Assembly (NCBI RefSeq): GCF_011250565.1
Contig: NZ_JAANMS010000012.1
Location: forward strand, 22,899-86,898
From: Nocardioides sp. IC4_145
GTDB lineage: Bacteria; Actinomycetota; Actinomycetes; Propionibacteriales; Nocardioidaceae
Reading direction: 5' to 3'
Length of the DNA: 64,000 nt
Shown: positions 1-8,513 of the stretch, piece by piece
Layout: every line of letters begins with the position of its first letter
Position numbering within the stretch: the stretch's first letter is position 1
Translations under genes and position numbers: made by a program
The notes under the pieces: model-generated
The model's database searches: none
The model's input: only the letters and a program-made list of their open reading frames with translations
Told to the model about the DNA's origin: nothing

Positions 1-338
1 ATCCGCAGCGCGTCGAGCACCTCCTCGATCAGCGGCAGCTGGCTGCTGAACTCCCCCGGCGTCTTGGCCCGCTTGGCCTTGTACTCGGCGTACTCCTCCA
101 TCCGGAAGGTCTGCCGGGAGACGTCGAAGGCGACCGCGAGGTGCGTCGGCTGCTCGTCGCGGAGCACGTTGATGAGCATGGAGGTGAAGCCGTAGACCGC
201 GTTGGTGTGCTGGCCGGTGGTCGTGGAGAAGTTCTCCACCGGCAGGGCGAAGAAGGCGCGGTAGGCCAACGAGTGGCCGTCCAGCAGGAGCAGGCGCGGC
301 GTCGCGGACGTCGGGGCCGAGGTGGGAGCGTCGGGCAC
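1..338 (-). CDS. polA: DNA polymerase I, N-terminal part (cut by window edge)
   Basis: The 112 visible codons form the start of the 5'-3' exonuclease (flap nuclease) domain of DNA polymerase I, which removes RNA primers and fills gaps during lagging-strand synthesis and repair. The metal-binding start LLLLDGHSLAYRAFF is clear, followed by HTNAVYGFTSML and the segment around MEEYAEYKAKRAKTP typical of this nuclease. The GTG at 338 is the only sensible start: upstream codons are not conserved-looking and the next gene lies divergently 54 bases away. No strong ribosome site is visible. The polymerase domain lies beyond base 1, so only the nuclease start can be confirmed; a stand-alone 5'-3' exonuclease is possible but less likely. 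Confidence 0.85.
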   Translation of the reverse strand, partial: MPDAPTSAPTSATPRLLLLDGHSLAYRAFFALPVENFSTTTGQHTNAVYGFTSMLINVLRDEQPTHLAVAFDVSRQTFRMEEYAEYKAKRAKTPGEFSSQLPLIEEVLDALR

Positions 339-392
339 CCGTCGACTCTATCCGCCGTCACCGACGGTCGAGGGGTCGGCGAGAATGCCCGC

Positions 393-812
393 ATGGACGT
401 CGAGGAGTACCTGGCGCAGATGCCGCAGGGCATGGGCACGCTGAACGAGAAGATGGGCATCGAGCTGGTCGAGCTCTCGGCCGAGCGGGTCGTCGCGACG
501 ATGCCGGTCGAGGGCAACGGGCAGCCCTACGGGCTGCTCCACGGCGGCGCCTCGGTCGTGCTCGCCGAGAGCCTGGGATCGATCGGCTCGGGCATCCACG
601 CCCACCCCGACCGGGTCCCCGTCGGCGTCGACATCAACGCCACCCACCACCGCTCCGCGACCTCCGGCCTCGTCACCGGCGTCGCGACGGCGATCCACCT
701 CGGGCGCACGTCGGCGTCCTACGAGGTCGTCATCACCGACGAGCGCGGCAAGCGGGTGTGCACCTCGCGGATCACCTGCGCGCTGATCCCCAAGGAGCGG
801 GTCGGCCTCTGA
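393..812 (+). CDS. PaaI-family hotdog-fold thioesterase
   Basis: A 139-residue single-domain hotdog protein, the usual size for PaaI/YbgC-like acyl-CoA thioesterases. The signature NGQPYGLLHGG followed by SVVLAESLGS gives the HGG turn and the acidic residue of the central helix used for thioester hydrolysis; DINATHHRS and TSRITCALI match the later strands. The substrate is not predictable; phenylacetyl-CoA pathway intermediates or other aryl/acyl-CoAs are typical. The ATG at 393 is chosen because conserved sequence begins right after it; the frame stays open far upstream but runs through the divergent polA start. polA lies back to back, 54 bases away, so the two probably share a promoter region. 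Confidence 0.85.
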   Translation: MDVEEYLAQMPQGMGTLNEKMGIELVELSAERVVATMPVEGNGQPYGLLHGGASVVLAESLGSIGSGIHAHPDRVPVGVDINATHHRSATSGLVTGVATAIHLGRTSASYEVVITDERGKRVCTSRITCALIPKERVGL

Positions 813-833
813 GCCCCTCGGGGCGGGCCGGCG

Positions 834-1400
834 CTAGCTCGTCGCCTGCGAGCGGCGCTGGGAGCGCCGGGCCGCCAGCACCTGGGTGAGCTGGCGCCCG
901 CCCCGCTCGTGCGCCGGCCGCAGCGCCGTCAGCCGGGCCCGGAGCGCGTGCGTGCTGGCGACGCGCAGCACCGCCTGCGGGCCGAGCCCGAGGCGGGCCA
1001 TGAACCGGTTCGCGTCGCGCGAGCCGGACGTCGCCGCGGTCGCGACGTGCCCGACCCCCTGCTCCTCGGCGAAGGTCACGGCCGCCTCCATGAGCGCGCG
1101 GCCCACGCCGTGGCGGCGGTACTTCGGCAGCACGTGCGGCGAGAGCGCCTGCACGGTCTGGTCGAGGTTGAGCGGGCTCAGCGTCGTGACCCGCAGGAAG
1201 ACCGCGGCGGCCGGGTTGCCGTCGTACTCCGCGACGACGATGCGCTGCTCGGGCGACTGCGCGGCGGCCTTGATGATCAGCTCGAGGTCCGCCACCTGGT
1301 CGTGGCGGTCCGCCCGACGCAGGTCGTCGGCCCACAGGTCGGCCAGCAGCGCCGCGTCCGTGAGCTCGGCGCACCTCAACGTCACCACTGAGCGGTGCAT
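834..1400 (-). CDS. GNAT-family N-acetyltransferase
   Basis: A 188-residue GNAT protein. Motif A, the acetyl-CoA pyrophosphate loop, is seen as YRRHGVGRALMEA near residues 110-120, followed by a GVGHVAT strand and SRDANRFMARLG, the usual helix that closes the fold. The likely role is transfer of an acetyl group to an unknown amine. The ATG at 1400 is preferred over the longer frame to 1433 because GGAAGG sits about 8 bases upstream of it. The C-terminal tail (residues about 160-188) is rich in Arg and Gln and looks disordered. It converges on the thioesterase gene with 21 bases between the stops and is divergent from the DUF554 gene. Confidence 0.8.
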   Translation of the reverse strand: MHRSVVTLRCAELTDAALLADLWADDLRRADRHDQVADLELIIKAAAQSPEQRIVVAEYDGNPAAAVFLRVTTLSPLNLDQTVQALSPHVLPKYRRHGVGRALMEAAVTFAEEQGVGHVATAATSGSRDANRFMARLGLGPQAVLRVASTHALRARLTALRPAHERGGRQLTQVLAARRSQRRSQATS

Positions 1401-1534
1401 GCGCCCTGCCTTCCCCCAGCCCTGCCGGGCCACTACGGATCCAACCGGTCGGCGTCCGGTCCCCGAGGACCCGACCTGCTCGGGCGAGACTACGCTCCCT
1501 GCGCCGGTCTTGTCAGACCCGAGTGAGGAGAAGC

Positions 1535-2281
1535 GTGGTCCCCGGAGTCGGAACCCTCGTCAACATCCTCGCCGTCCTCGCCGGCGGCCTGGTCGGCCTG
1601 CTGCTCGGCAACCGGCTTCCCGTGCGCACCCGGGAGGTCGTCACGGACGGGCTGGGGCTGGTCACGCTGCTCATCGCGGGTACGTCGGCGATGGCCGTGC
1701 TCGACGACGGACTCGCCGAGACGGTCGGCGACAGCGCTCCGGTGCTGGTCGTGCTCGGCGCCCTGCTGGTCGGCGGCATCACCGGGTCGCTGCTCCGCCT
1801 CGAGCAGCGGGTCGAGTCGCTCGGCGGGTGGCTGCAGCAGCGGCTGGCCGGCGGCCACGGGTCGGTCGACCGCCAGCGGTTCGTCGAGGGCTTCGTGGTC
1901 TCCTCGCTGATCTTCTGCACCGGACCGCTGACCATCCTCGGCTCGCTCAACGACGGGCTCGGCAACGGCGCGGAGCAGCTGCTGCTCAAGTCGGCGCTGG
2001 ACGGCTTCGCCGCGATCGCCTTCGCCGCGTCGTTCGGCTGGGGCGTGCTCGCGGCGTGCCTGACGGTGGTCGTCGTCCAGGGCTCGCTGACGCTCGTCGG
2101 CGTGGCGCTCGGCGACGTCCTGCCCGATGCCCACCTCGCCGCCGTCACGGCCACCGGCGGGCTGCTGCTGGTCGGCGTGGCCCTGCGGCTGCTGCGCGTC
2201 CGCGACGTGCCCGTCGCCGACCTGCTGCCCGCGCTCGTGGTCGCGCCGCTGCTGGTCCAGCTGGTCGCCGCAGTCCGGTGA
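1535..2281 (+). CDS. DUF554 family membrane protein (YdfK-like)
   Basis: A 248-residue integral membrane protein that matches DUF554. It opens with GTLVNILAVLAGGLVGLLLGNRLP, contains the family-typical FCTGPLTILGSLNDGL near residue 125, and is mostly hydrophobic helices. The function is unknown; a transporter role is only suggested for the family. The GTG at 1535 is chosen over 1523 because TGAGGAG lies at a good distance before it. It is divergent from the GNAT gene and is followed by the transporter receptor gene, with its own leader of about 155 bases. Confidence 0.85.
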   Translation: MVPGVGTLVNILAVLAGGLVGLLLGNRLPVRTREVVTDGLGLVTLLIAGTSAMAVLDDGLAETVGDSAPVLVVLGALLVGGITGSLLRLEQRVESLGGWLQQRLAGGHGSVDRQRFVEGFVVSSLIFCTGPLTILGSLNDGLGNGAEQLLLKSALDGFAAIAFAASFGWGVLAACLTVVVVQGSLTLVGVALGDVLPDAHLAAVTATGGLLLVGVALRLLRVRDVPVADLLPALVVAPLLVQLVAAVR

Positions 2282-2436
2282 CGCGCCTGGCGGTGTCGTT
2301 GACGTAACGGTTTGGTGACGAGAGGGTGCCGTTCGCCACACCGCTCCGCGACCGGTCCTACGGTGACCGAGCCATGACCGGCCTCCCGGGGGTCGGGAAC
2401 CTGCGGTTGCACCAACCTGACAGAAAGGTTCACCAC

Positions 2437-3795
2437 GTGAATCGAACCACCACCGCGTCCTGGGTGAAGCTGATGGCCGGCACCGCCGCGCTGTCCCTCG
2501 CCCTGGCGGCCTGCGGGTCCGAGGACGACAGCGAGCCCGCGGCCGAGGACACCTCGTCCGCGTCGGCGTCCGAGTCGTCGAGCAGCGATCCCTCGGGCGA
2601 GTTCACGAACGACAAGTGCGGCAACGGCACCACCAGCGCCGACACCTACAAGGTCGGCGGCATCCTGCCGCTGACCGGCAACCTGGCCTACCTCGGCCCG
2701 CCGGAGATCGCGGGCGTCGGCCTGGCCGTCTCCGACATCAACGCCGCGGGCGGCGTGAACGGCGCCGACGCCTGCCACCAGATCCTCGACTCCGGCGACA
2801 CCACCGACCTCGCGGTCAGCACGTCGTCCGCCGGCAACCTGGTCAACGCCAAGCCGTCGATCGTCGTCGGTGCCGCCTCGTCCAGCGTCACGCTGAACGT
2901 CGTCGACACCTTCACCGACGCCAAGATCGTCCAGATCTCCCCGGCGAACACCGCGGTCGACCTGTCCGGCTACTCGCCGTACTACTTCCGCACCGCCCCG
3001 CCGGACGGCATCCAGGGCTCGGCGCTCGGCACGCTGATCTCCAGCGACGGCTACTCGCGCGTCGGCTTCCTGGTCTTCAGCGACACCTACGGCACCGGCC
3101 TGCGCAACGCCGTCCAGGAGACCGTCGAGGCCTCCGGCGGCGAGTGCACCTACGGCTGCAAGGGCGACGGCAACGAGTTCCCCGCCGGTCAGACGACCTT
3201 CTCGTCCGACGTCAGCGCGGTCCTCGCGACCAACCCCGACGCGATCGTGATCCTCGCGTTCGACGAGACCAAGGCGATCGTGCCCGAGCTCGTCTCGCAG
3301 GGCTGGGACATGTCGAAGACCTACCTGACCGACGGCAACACCGCGGACTACTCCGAGGACTTCCCGGAGGGCACGATGGAGGGCGCCCAGGGCACCATCC
3401 CGGGTGCTGACGCCTCCGAGGACTTCAAGGAGCTGCTCCAGGGCTGGAACCAGCAGGTCAACGGCGAGGAGCTGACCGACTACGCCTACGCGGCCGAGTC
3501 CTACGACGCCACCATCCTCGGCGCCCTCGCGGCGGTCAAGGGCGGCGCCACCGACCCGACCACCATCCAGGAGAACCTCGCGGACGTCTCCGGCGCCAGC
3601 GACGGCGAGGAGTGCTCCTCGTTCGCCGACTGCGTCGCGCTGCTTGACGAGGGTTCCGAGATCCGCTACACCGGCCCGTCGGGCATCGGTCCGATCGACG
3701 AGGAGAACGACCCGTCCTCCGCGTTCGTCGGCATCTACACCTACGACGGCAACAACAAGAACGTCTTCGCCTCCACCGTCGAGGGCACCAAGTGA
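2437..3795 (+). CDS. livK: Branched-chain amino acid type ABC transporter substrate-binding lipoprotein
   Basis: A 452-residue lipoprotein receptor for a LivK-type importer. The signal sequence ends in the lipobox LALAAC (Cys about residue 25), followed by a Ser/Asp/Glu-rich linker and then a type I periplasmic-binding fold (Peripla_BP_6) from about residue 65: VGGILPLTGNLAYLG, INAAGGVNG and VVGAASSSVTLNV are typical. The GTG at 2437 directly precedes the charged signal start and has GAAAGG upstream; an in-frame extension to 2326 has no conserved content. The permease and ATPase genes (livH-M-G-F) are on the opposite strand just downstream, so receptor and channel converge rather than sharing an operon. 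The ligand could be Leu/Ile/Val, other amides or urea-like compounds; the sequence alone does not decide. Confidence 0.88.
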   Translation: MNRTTTASWVKLMAGTAALSLALAACGSEDDSEPAAEDTSSASASESSSSDPSGEFTNDKCGNGTTSADTYKVGGILPLTGNLAYLGPPEIAGVGLAVSDINAAGGVNGADACHQILDSGDTTDLAVSTSSAGNLVNAKPSIVVGAASSSVTLNVVDTFTDAKIVQISPANTAVDLSGYSPYYFRTAPPDGIQGSALGTLISSDGYSRVGFLVFSDTYGTGLRNAVQETVEASGGECTYGCKGDGNEFPAGQTTFSSDVSAVLATNPDAIVILAFDETKAIVPELVSQGWDMSKTYLTDGNTADYSEDFPEGTMEGAQGTIPGADASEDFKELLQGWNQQVNGEELTDYAYAAESYDATILGALAAVKGGATDPTTIQENLADVSGASDGEECSSFADCVALLDEGSEIRYTGPSGIGPIDEENDPSSAFVGIYTYDGNNKNVFASTVEGTK

Positions 3796-3851
3796 CCTCA
3801 TGACCGCATCGGTCGACGGCTGAGCGATCGGCTGTTCTGCACGCACCACGG

Positions 3852-3906
3852 CGAGACCCCGGACCACTCGGTCCGGGGTCTCGTCGTTTCCGGGGGTCTC
3901 CCCCGG
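3852..3906. terminator. Double hairpin terminator after the substrate-binding gene
   Basis: A perfect 14-base stem (3852-3865 with 3870-3883, loop of four) is followed by GTCGTTTCC. A second stem of seven pairs (CCGGGGG at 3890-3896 with 3900-3906, loop TCT) follows at once. It lies 56 bases after the stop at 3795 and probably ends the livK transcript; as a near-symmetric structure it could also stop read-through from the opposing liv operon. Confidence 0.75.
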
Positions 3907-4049
3907 GGCTGGCGGCGGCACCTGCAACGGACCGTCCGGTGCTCTGCACGTGCGCTGCGGCGTGCCCACGGAGTGGGTAGCTGTGCGTCCCCATGCGGCG
4001 CGGCGGTCGGTCAGGGGCACCGGGGTACGACTCGAGCGGTACGACGAAA
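3907..4049. other. Non-coding gap between convergent livK and livF
   Basis: Part of the 327-base convergent gap from 3796 to 4122. No credible gene, tRNA or repeat was seen here apart from the terminators on either side and the palindromic GGCGTACGCC word near 4093. Confidence 0.5.
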
Positions 4050-4078
4050 CCGCCCGCCCCCACGAGGGGGACGGGCGG
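4050..4078 (-). terminator. Terminator of the livHMGF operon
   Basis: On the minus strand a stem of 11 pairs with one mismatch (4067-4078 with 4050-4061) carries a five-base loop and is followed by TTTCGTCGT. It lies 45 bases after the livF stop at 4123, the right place and orientation to end the liv operon transcript. Confidence 0.7.
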
Positions 4079-4122
4079 CTCGGTGTGTCGACGGCGTACG
4101 CCGGGTGGTCGGCGTACCGCGC

Positions 4123-4914
4123 TCAGGCCTGGCCGGACTCGCGCTGCTCGTCGACGTCCTTGGCGAGCGTGCCGAGGTACAGCTCGATCACCTTGGGGTC
4201 GTTCGCGAGCTCACGACCGGTGCCGGTGTAGGCGTCCCGGCCCTGGTCGAGGACGTAGCCGCGGTCGCAGATCTGCAGGCAGCGGCGGGCGTTCTGCTCG
4301 ACCATGACCACGCAGACACCGGTCTTGTTGATCTGGCGGGTGCGGATGAACGTCTCGTCCTGGCGCACCGGCGACAGGCCGGCGGACGGCTCGTCGAGGA
4401 GCAGCACCTTCGGCTCCATCATCAGCGCCCGGGCCATGGCGAGCGACTGGCGCTCACCTCCGGAGAGGGCGCCGGCGCTGCGGTCGCGGCGCTCGTGCAG
4501 CGTCGGGAAGAGGTCCCACATCGCGCCGAGGCGCTCCTGCAGCTTCTTGGGGCGCAGGAAGAGACCCATCCGCAGGTTCTCCTCGATGGTGAGCGAGGGG
4601 AAGACGTTGTTGGTCTGCGGCACGAAGCCGACACCCATCTGCACCAGGCGGTTGGCCCGGTTGTTGGTGATGTCCTCGCCGTGCAGCGTGACGCTGCCGG
4701 AGTGGATCTTCACCAGGCCGAACATCGCCTTGAGCAGGGTGGACTTGCCGGCGCCGTTCGGCCCGATGATGCCGATCATCTCGCCGGGGTGGGCGACCAG
4801 GCTGCAGCCGTTGAGGATGTTGACCCCGGGCAGGTAGCCCGCCACGAGGTCCTTGGCCTCGATGACGGCCTGCTGGGACCCCGCCGCCGACGGGGTGGTC
4901 TGGGTCTGGGTCAC
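4123..4914 (-). CDS. livF: ABC transporter ATP-binding protein LivF
   Basis: A 263-residue cytoplasmic ATPase subunit of the branched-chain amino acid type importer. Walker A is GPNGAGKST near residue 53, the Q-loop lies in VPQTNNVFPSLT, the signature is LSGGERQSLAMARAL and Walker B is VLLLDEPSAGLSP, with the His of the switch replaced in the usual LivF way by VMVEQNA. The GTG start at 4914 overlaps the livG stop by four bases (GTGA), so the two are translationally coupled. It is the last gene of the livH-M-G-F operon and is followed by a terminator. Homologous LivF proteins pair with LivG on the LivH/LivM channel. Confidence 0.93.
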   Translation of the reverse strand: MTQTQTTPSAAGSQQAVIEAKDLVAGYLPGVNILNGCSLVAHPGEMIGIIGPNGAGKSTLLKAMFGLVKIHSGSVTLHGEDITNNRANRLVQMGVGFVPQTNNVFPSLTIEENLRMGLFLRPKKLQERLGAMWDLFPTLHERRDRSAGALSGGERQSLAMARALMMEPKVLLLDEPSAGLSPVRQDETFIRTRQINKTGVCVVMVEQNARRCLQICDRGYVLDQGRDAYTGTGRELANDPKVIELYLGTLAKDVDEQRESGQA

Positions 4915-5924
4915 GACTTGTCTCCCTGCTGGTCGTGCTTGGCGTGGTCGCCGTCGTGGGCGGCCGCCTTGTGGGCGGCCTCGTCGGCGCGGACCTCGGC
5001 CTCGATCTGCTCGAGCGCGCGGTCGGTGAGGACCTGGTCGTCGCCGAGGTCGGTGTCGTGGTGCGCACCGAGGTAGGCGTCGATGACCGCCTGGTTCGAC
5101 ATCACGGTGTCGGCCGGGCCCTCGGCGACGACGCGGCCCTCGGCCATGACGACGACCCAGTCGGAGATGTGGCGGACGACGTGCATGTCGTGCTCGACGA
5201 ACAGCACGGTCATGCCCTCGTCGCGCAGCGACTGGATGTGCCCGAGCAGCGACTGGGTCAGCGCGGGGTTCACGCCGGCCATCGGCTCGTCGAGCATGAT
5301 CATCTTCGGGTCGCTCATCAGCGCCCGCGCCATCTCGAGCAGCTTGCGCTGGCCGCCCGAGAGGCTGCCGGCGTAGTCGTCCTTCTTCTCCAGCAGCTTG
5401 AACCGGGCGAGGAGCTCCTTGGCCTTCTCCTCCACGGCCTTCTCCTGGCCGCTCCACAGCGGCTTGAAGACCGACTTGAGGAGGTTCTCCCCGGACTGGT
5501 CCTGCGCCCCCAGCATCATGTTGTCCAGCACCGTCATCCGGTTGAGGGACTTGGTGAGCTGGAAGGTGCGGACCATGCCGGCCTTGGCGACGCTCGAGGC
5601 GGAGGTCTTGTTCAGCGCCCGGCCGTCGAACTCCCAGTGCGCGCCGGACCCGGCCGAGCTGGGCTTGTCGAAGCCGGTGATGAGGTTGAAGAACGTCGTC
5701 TTGCCGGCGCCGTTGGGCCCGATCAGCGCGGTGATGATGCCGCGCTGGACCTCGAGGTGCTCGACGTCGACCGCGGTGATGCCGCCGAAGCGGCGCTCGA
5801 TCTTGTCGACCTTGAGGATCGGGTCCTGCTTGGCCGCACCGGGCTCCGGCGTGACGCCGGCCATGAGGGCGCGGCGGGCGGCCGGGTCGGCGAGCGACGG
5901 CGTACCGATGGTGGTCTCAGACAT
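4911..5924 (-). CDS. livG: ABC transporter ATP-binding protein LivG with extended tail
   Basis: A 337-residue ATPase subunit paired with LivF. Walker A GPNGAGKTTFF is near residue 70, the signature is LSGGQRKLLEMARAL, Walker B is MIMLDEPMAGVNP and the switch His is in FVEHDMHVV. LivG proteins are usually about 255 residues; this one has about 35 extra residues at the start and about 50 at the end. The tail (from about residue 288) is rich in Asp, Glu, Ala and His (HKAAAHDGDHAKHDQQ) and looks disordered; its role is unknown. The start overlaps the livM stop by eight bases and the stop overlaps the livF start by four, so all are coupled. Confidence 0.92.
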   Translation of the reverse strand: MSETTIGTPSLADPAARRALMAGVTPEPGAAKQDPILKVDKIERRFGGITAVDVEHLEVQRGIITALIGPNGAGKTTFFNLITGFDKPSSAGSGAHWEFDGRALNKTSASSVAKAGMVRTFQLTKSLNRMTVLDNMMLGAQDQSGENLLKSVFKPLWSGQEKAVEEKAKELLARFKLLEKKDDYAGSLSGGQRKLLEMARALMSDPKMIMLDEPMAGVNPALTQSLLGHIQSLRDEGMTVLFVEHDMHVVRHISDWVVVMAEGRVVAEGPADTVMSNQAVIDAYLGAHHDTDLGDDQVLTDRALEQIEAEVRADEAAHKAAAHDGDHAKHDQQGDKS

Positions 5925-7128
5925 TGAACCGGAGCTCCCTCTTGTTGCCCAGGATTCCCTGTGGACGGAAGATCACGAGCAGGACCAGCGCGACGCCGAC
6001 GACGACGAACGAGAACTGTTCGGTCTGCTGGGTGCTCATGATGCTGTCGGGCACCCAGGCACGGGCCGACTCCCGGATGAGGATGCGCGCCGAGAAGAAC
6101 AGCACGGTGCCGAGCACCGGGCCGAGGATCGTCGCGGCGCCACCCAGCAGCAGGGCGGTGTAGGAGAAGAACGTGATCTGGCGGCCGAGCGCGTCGGGCT
6201 GCACGGTCGAGGCGAGCACGTAGACCATGCCGCCCAGGGCGCCGAAGAGGCCACCGATGACCAGCGACTGCATCTTCACGGCGAACACGTTGCGGCCGAG
6301 GCTGCGCATGGCGTCCTCGTCCTCGCGGACACCGCGCAGCAGGCGGCCCCACGGGCTGCGGACCAGCAGGTAGACGACCAGCGTGCTGAGCGCGACGAGC
6401 GTCCAGGCCACGGCGCGGACCCACCAGCCGTTGACGCCGGAGCGCCCGTAGGTGACCGGCATCGCGAAGAACAGCGCGTAGAGGCCGACCAGCACGAGCA
6501 CCGCGGCGAGGACCTTGCCGAGCGTGCCGTCCAGGCCCGTGCGGGGCGCGGTGCGCGTCGGGTCGGCCGCCCGCTTCAGGCGCCGCCCGACGATCACGGT
6601 CGCCACGACGCAGACGACGAACACGAGCCCGCCGAGGGCCCGCACCCACCCGGCGCCGCCGGCGACGTCGGTGTAGTTGAACGGCGCGAGCGTCCAGGCG
6701 CCGTCACCGAAGAACGAGAGGTCCACGAAGGCCGGCTGGTAGGTGCGGCCCTGGATGCCCTGCGCACCGCCGGTGAGGTCCTTGAGGGTCGAGAGCCGTC
6801 CGACGAAGCGGATGATCTCCGCCGCCGAGATGGTCACGATCGCCAGGTAGTCACCGCGCAGCTGGAGTGTCGGGATGCCGAGCACCAGGGCGAAGACGAA
6901 GGCGAGACCGAGCCCGATCAGCACCGCGAGCGGCAGCGGGATGTCGTGCACCAGCGAGATCGCGAAGCCGTAGGCGCCGAGCAGCATGAAGCCGGACTGG
7001 CCGAAGTTCAGCAGGCCGGTGTAGCCGAAGTGCAGGTTGAGGCCGATGACCGCGATGGCCACCGCGGCCGTGCCGGGGCTGATCGCCTCGCGGATGACCG
7101 CGCTGAGGATTTCGAGGATGGTGTCCAT
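5917..7128 (-). CDS. livM: Branched-chain amino acid type ABC permease LivM
   Basis: A 403-residue membrane permease subunit with about ten hydrophobic segments. LHFGYTGLLNFGQ near residue 30 and LQLRGDYLAIVTISAAEIIRF are hallmarks of LivM, and GRNVFAVKMQSLVIGG with FSYTALLLGGAATILGP covers the coupling-loop region. It forms the channel with LivH. At about 400 residues it is longer than many LivM proteins; a loop of about 60 residues (about 180-215) lies between helices. The ATG at 7128 sits 20 bases after the livH stop, and the 3' end overlaps livG by eight bases. Confidence 0.92.
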   Translation of the reverse strand: MDTILEILSAVIREAISPGTAAVAIAVIGLNLHFGYTGLLNFGQSGFMLLGAYGFAISLVHDIPLPLAVLIGLGLAFVFALVLGIPTLQLRGDYLAIVTISAAEIIRFVGRLSTLKDLTGGAQGIQGRTYQPAFVDLSFFGDGAWTLAPFNYTDVAGGAGWVRALGGLVFVVCVVATVIVGRRLKRAADPTRTAPRTGLDGTLGKVLAAVLVLVGLYALFFAMPVTYGRSGVNGWWVRAVAWTLVALSTLVVYLLVRSPWGRLLRGVREDEDAMRSLGRNVFAVKMQSLVIGGLFGALGGMVYVLASTVQPDALGRQITFFSYTALLLGGAATILGPVLGTVLFFSARILIRESARAWVPDSIMSTQQTEQFSFVVVGVALVLLVIFRPQGILGNKRELRFNV

Positions 7129-7148
7129 GATTTGAGTCCCTCTCCCCT

Positions 7149-8513
7149 TCAGCCGACCCGCTCGGCGCGGCCGAGGATGCCCTGGGGCCTCACCAGCAGC
7201 AGCACGATCAGGATGGCCAGGGCAACGGCGTACTTGAGGTCACCGGGCGCGCCCAGCGGTCCGGCCAGCTCCACGACGAGCCCGATAATGATCGAGCCGA
7301 CGAAGGCGCCGAAGGCCGTCCCGAGGCCGCCCAGGGTGACCGCGGCGAACAGCAGCAGCAGGATCTGCATGCCGGTGTCCCAACGGATGCCGTTGCTGAT
7401 GACCAGGGCGTAGAGCACGCCGGCGAGGCCGGCGAGGCCCGCGGCCGCGGTCCAGACGAGGCGGATGATCTTGTCCACGTCGATGCCCGAGGCCGCGGCG
7501 AGCGCCGGGTTGTCGGAGACCGCGCGGGTGGCCTGGCCGATGCGGGTCTTGACCAGCACGAAGCCGACGAGCGCGATCGCGACGATCGCGACGCCCATCG
7601 CCAGGAACGAGAGGTTGGTCAGCGTCACGGGGCCGAAGGAGGTGGTGCCGAAGTCGCGGACGACGACCTTCTGCAGCGAGGCGCCCACGAAGTACTGGTA
7701 GGCGTACTGCGCGGCCAACGCGAGGCCGATCGTCACGATCATCAGCTGGGTCAGGCCCAGACCTCGCCGACGCAGCGGTTGCCAGAGCAACCGGTCCTGG
7801 ACGTAGCCGACCCCCGCGCACAGGATCGTCGTGGCGACGATGCCGAGCCAGAGGTTCATCCCGGCGAGGTTGACCAGTCCGTAGGCGACCATGCCGCCGA
7901 GGGTGACCAGCTCCGCGTGGGAGAAGTTCGACAGCCCGGTGGTGCCGTAGATCAGCGACAGGCCGAGCGAGGCCAGCGCGAGCAGGAGGCCCAGGCGCAG
8001 GCCGTTGACCACCGACTGCGCGATCTGGTCGCTGAACGACTCACCGCCCGCGTCGTAGTCCTGGTCGCGGACCTCGACGATCGGCGAGACCGCCGAGCCG
8101 AGCTTCGCGGTGACCTTGACCGAGCCGTCCGGGCCGGCGATCGCCGCGCGCGGCGGCTGCTGCTCGAGGCCGTCGGGGAGGGTCTCGTCGTCGAGGACGA
8201 CGAAGTAGTCGCCGGCCTCGGTGACGGTGAAGCTGAACTTGCCGTCCTCCTCGGTGGTGACGGTCTCGACGTCGGCGCCCTGCGCGTCACGCAGGATGAC
8301 GTCGACGCCGGCCACCGGGTCGGACCGGGAGCCGACGGTGCCGCTGATGCAGCCCGTCTCGTCCGGCTTGGGGAGGCAGAGGGTCGCTGCACTCGCGCTC
8401 GAGCCACCGACCAGCAGGAGCAGCGGGAGCAGCAGGCCCAGCAGCATCGTGCCGACCAAGCCCTTCCTCACCGCCCTCGCACCGGCCGTGCGGACGTGGT
8501 GACGAGACTTCAA
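7149..8513 (-). CDS. livH: LivH-type ABC permease with secreted N-terminal Ig-like domain
   Basis: A 454-residue protein in two parts. Residues about 165-454 are a normal LivH permease (GLSLIYGTTGLSNFSHAEL, GIDVDKIIRLVWTAAAGLAG, LLLFAAVTLGGLGTAFGA). Residues 1-43 are a signal peptide (charged start, long Leu run, SSASAA), and residues about 48-150 form a carboxypeptidase regulatory-like (beta-sandwich) domain with GCISGTVGSRSDPVAGVDV and EDGKFSFTVTEAGDYFVVL. LivH is normally about 290 residues, so this is a genuine fusion that places a folded domain outside the membrane before the first permease helix. The TTG at 8513 is chosen because GAGGAGG sits six bases upstream; the frame is open to 8600 but without signal-like content. 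First gene of the liv operon. Confidence 0.88.
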   Translation of the reverse strand: MKSRHHVRTAGARAVRKGLVGTMLLGLLLPLLLLVGGSSASAATLCLPKPDETGCISGTVGSRSDPVAGVDVILRDAQGADVETVTTEEDGKFSFTVTEAGDYFVVLDDETLPDGLEQQPPRAAIAGPDGSVKVTAKLGSAVSPIVEVRDQDYDAGGESFSDQIAQSVVNGLRLGLLLALASLGLSLIYGTTGLSNFSHAELVTLGGMVAYGLVNLAGMNLWLGIVATTILCAGVGYVQDRLLWQPLRRRGLGLTQLMIVTIGLALAAQYAYQYFVGASLQKVVVRDFGTTSFGPVTLTNLSFLAMGVAIVAIALVGFVLVKTRIGQATRAVSDNPALAAASGIDVDKIIRLVWTAAAGLAGLAGVLYALVISNGIRWDTGMQILLLLFAAVTLGGLGTAFGAFVGSIIIGLVVELAGPLGAPGDLKYAVALAILIVLLLVRPQGILGRAERVG

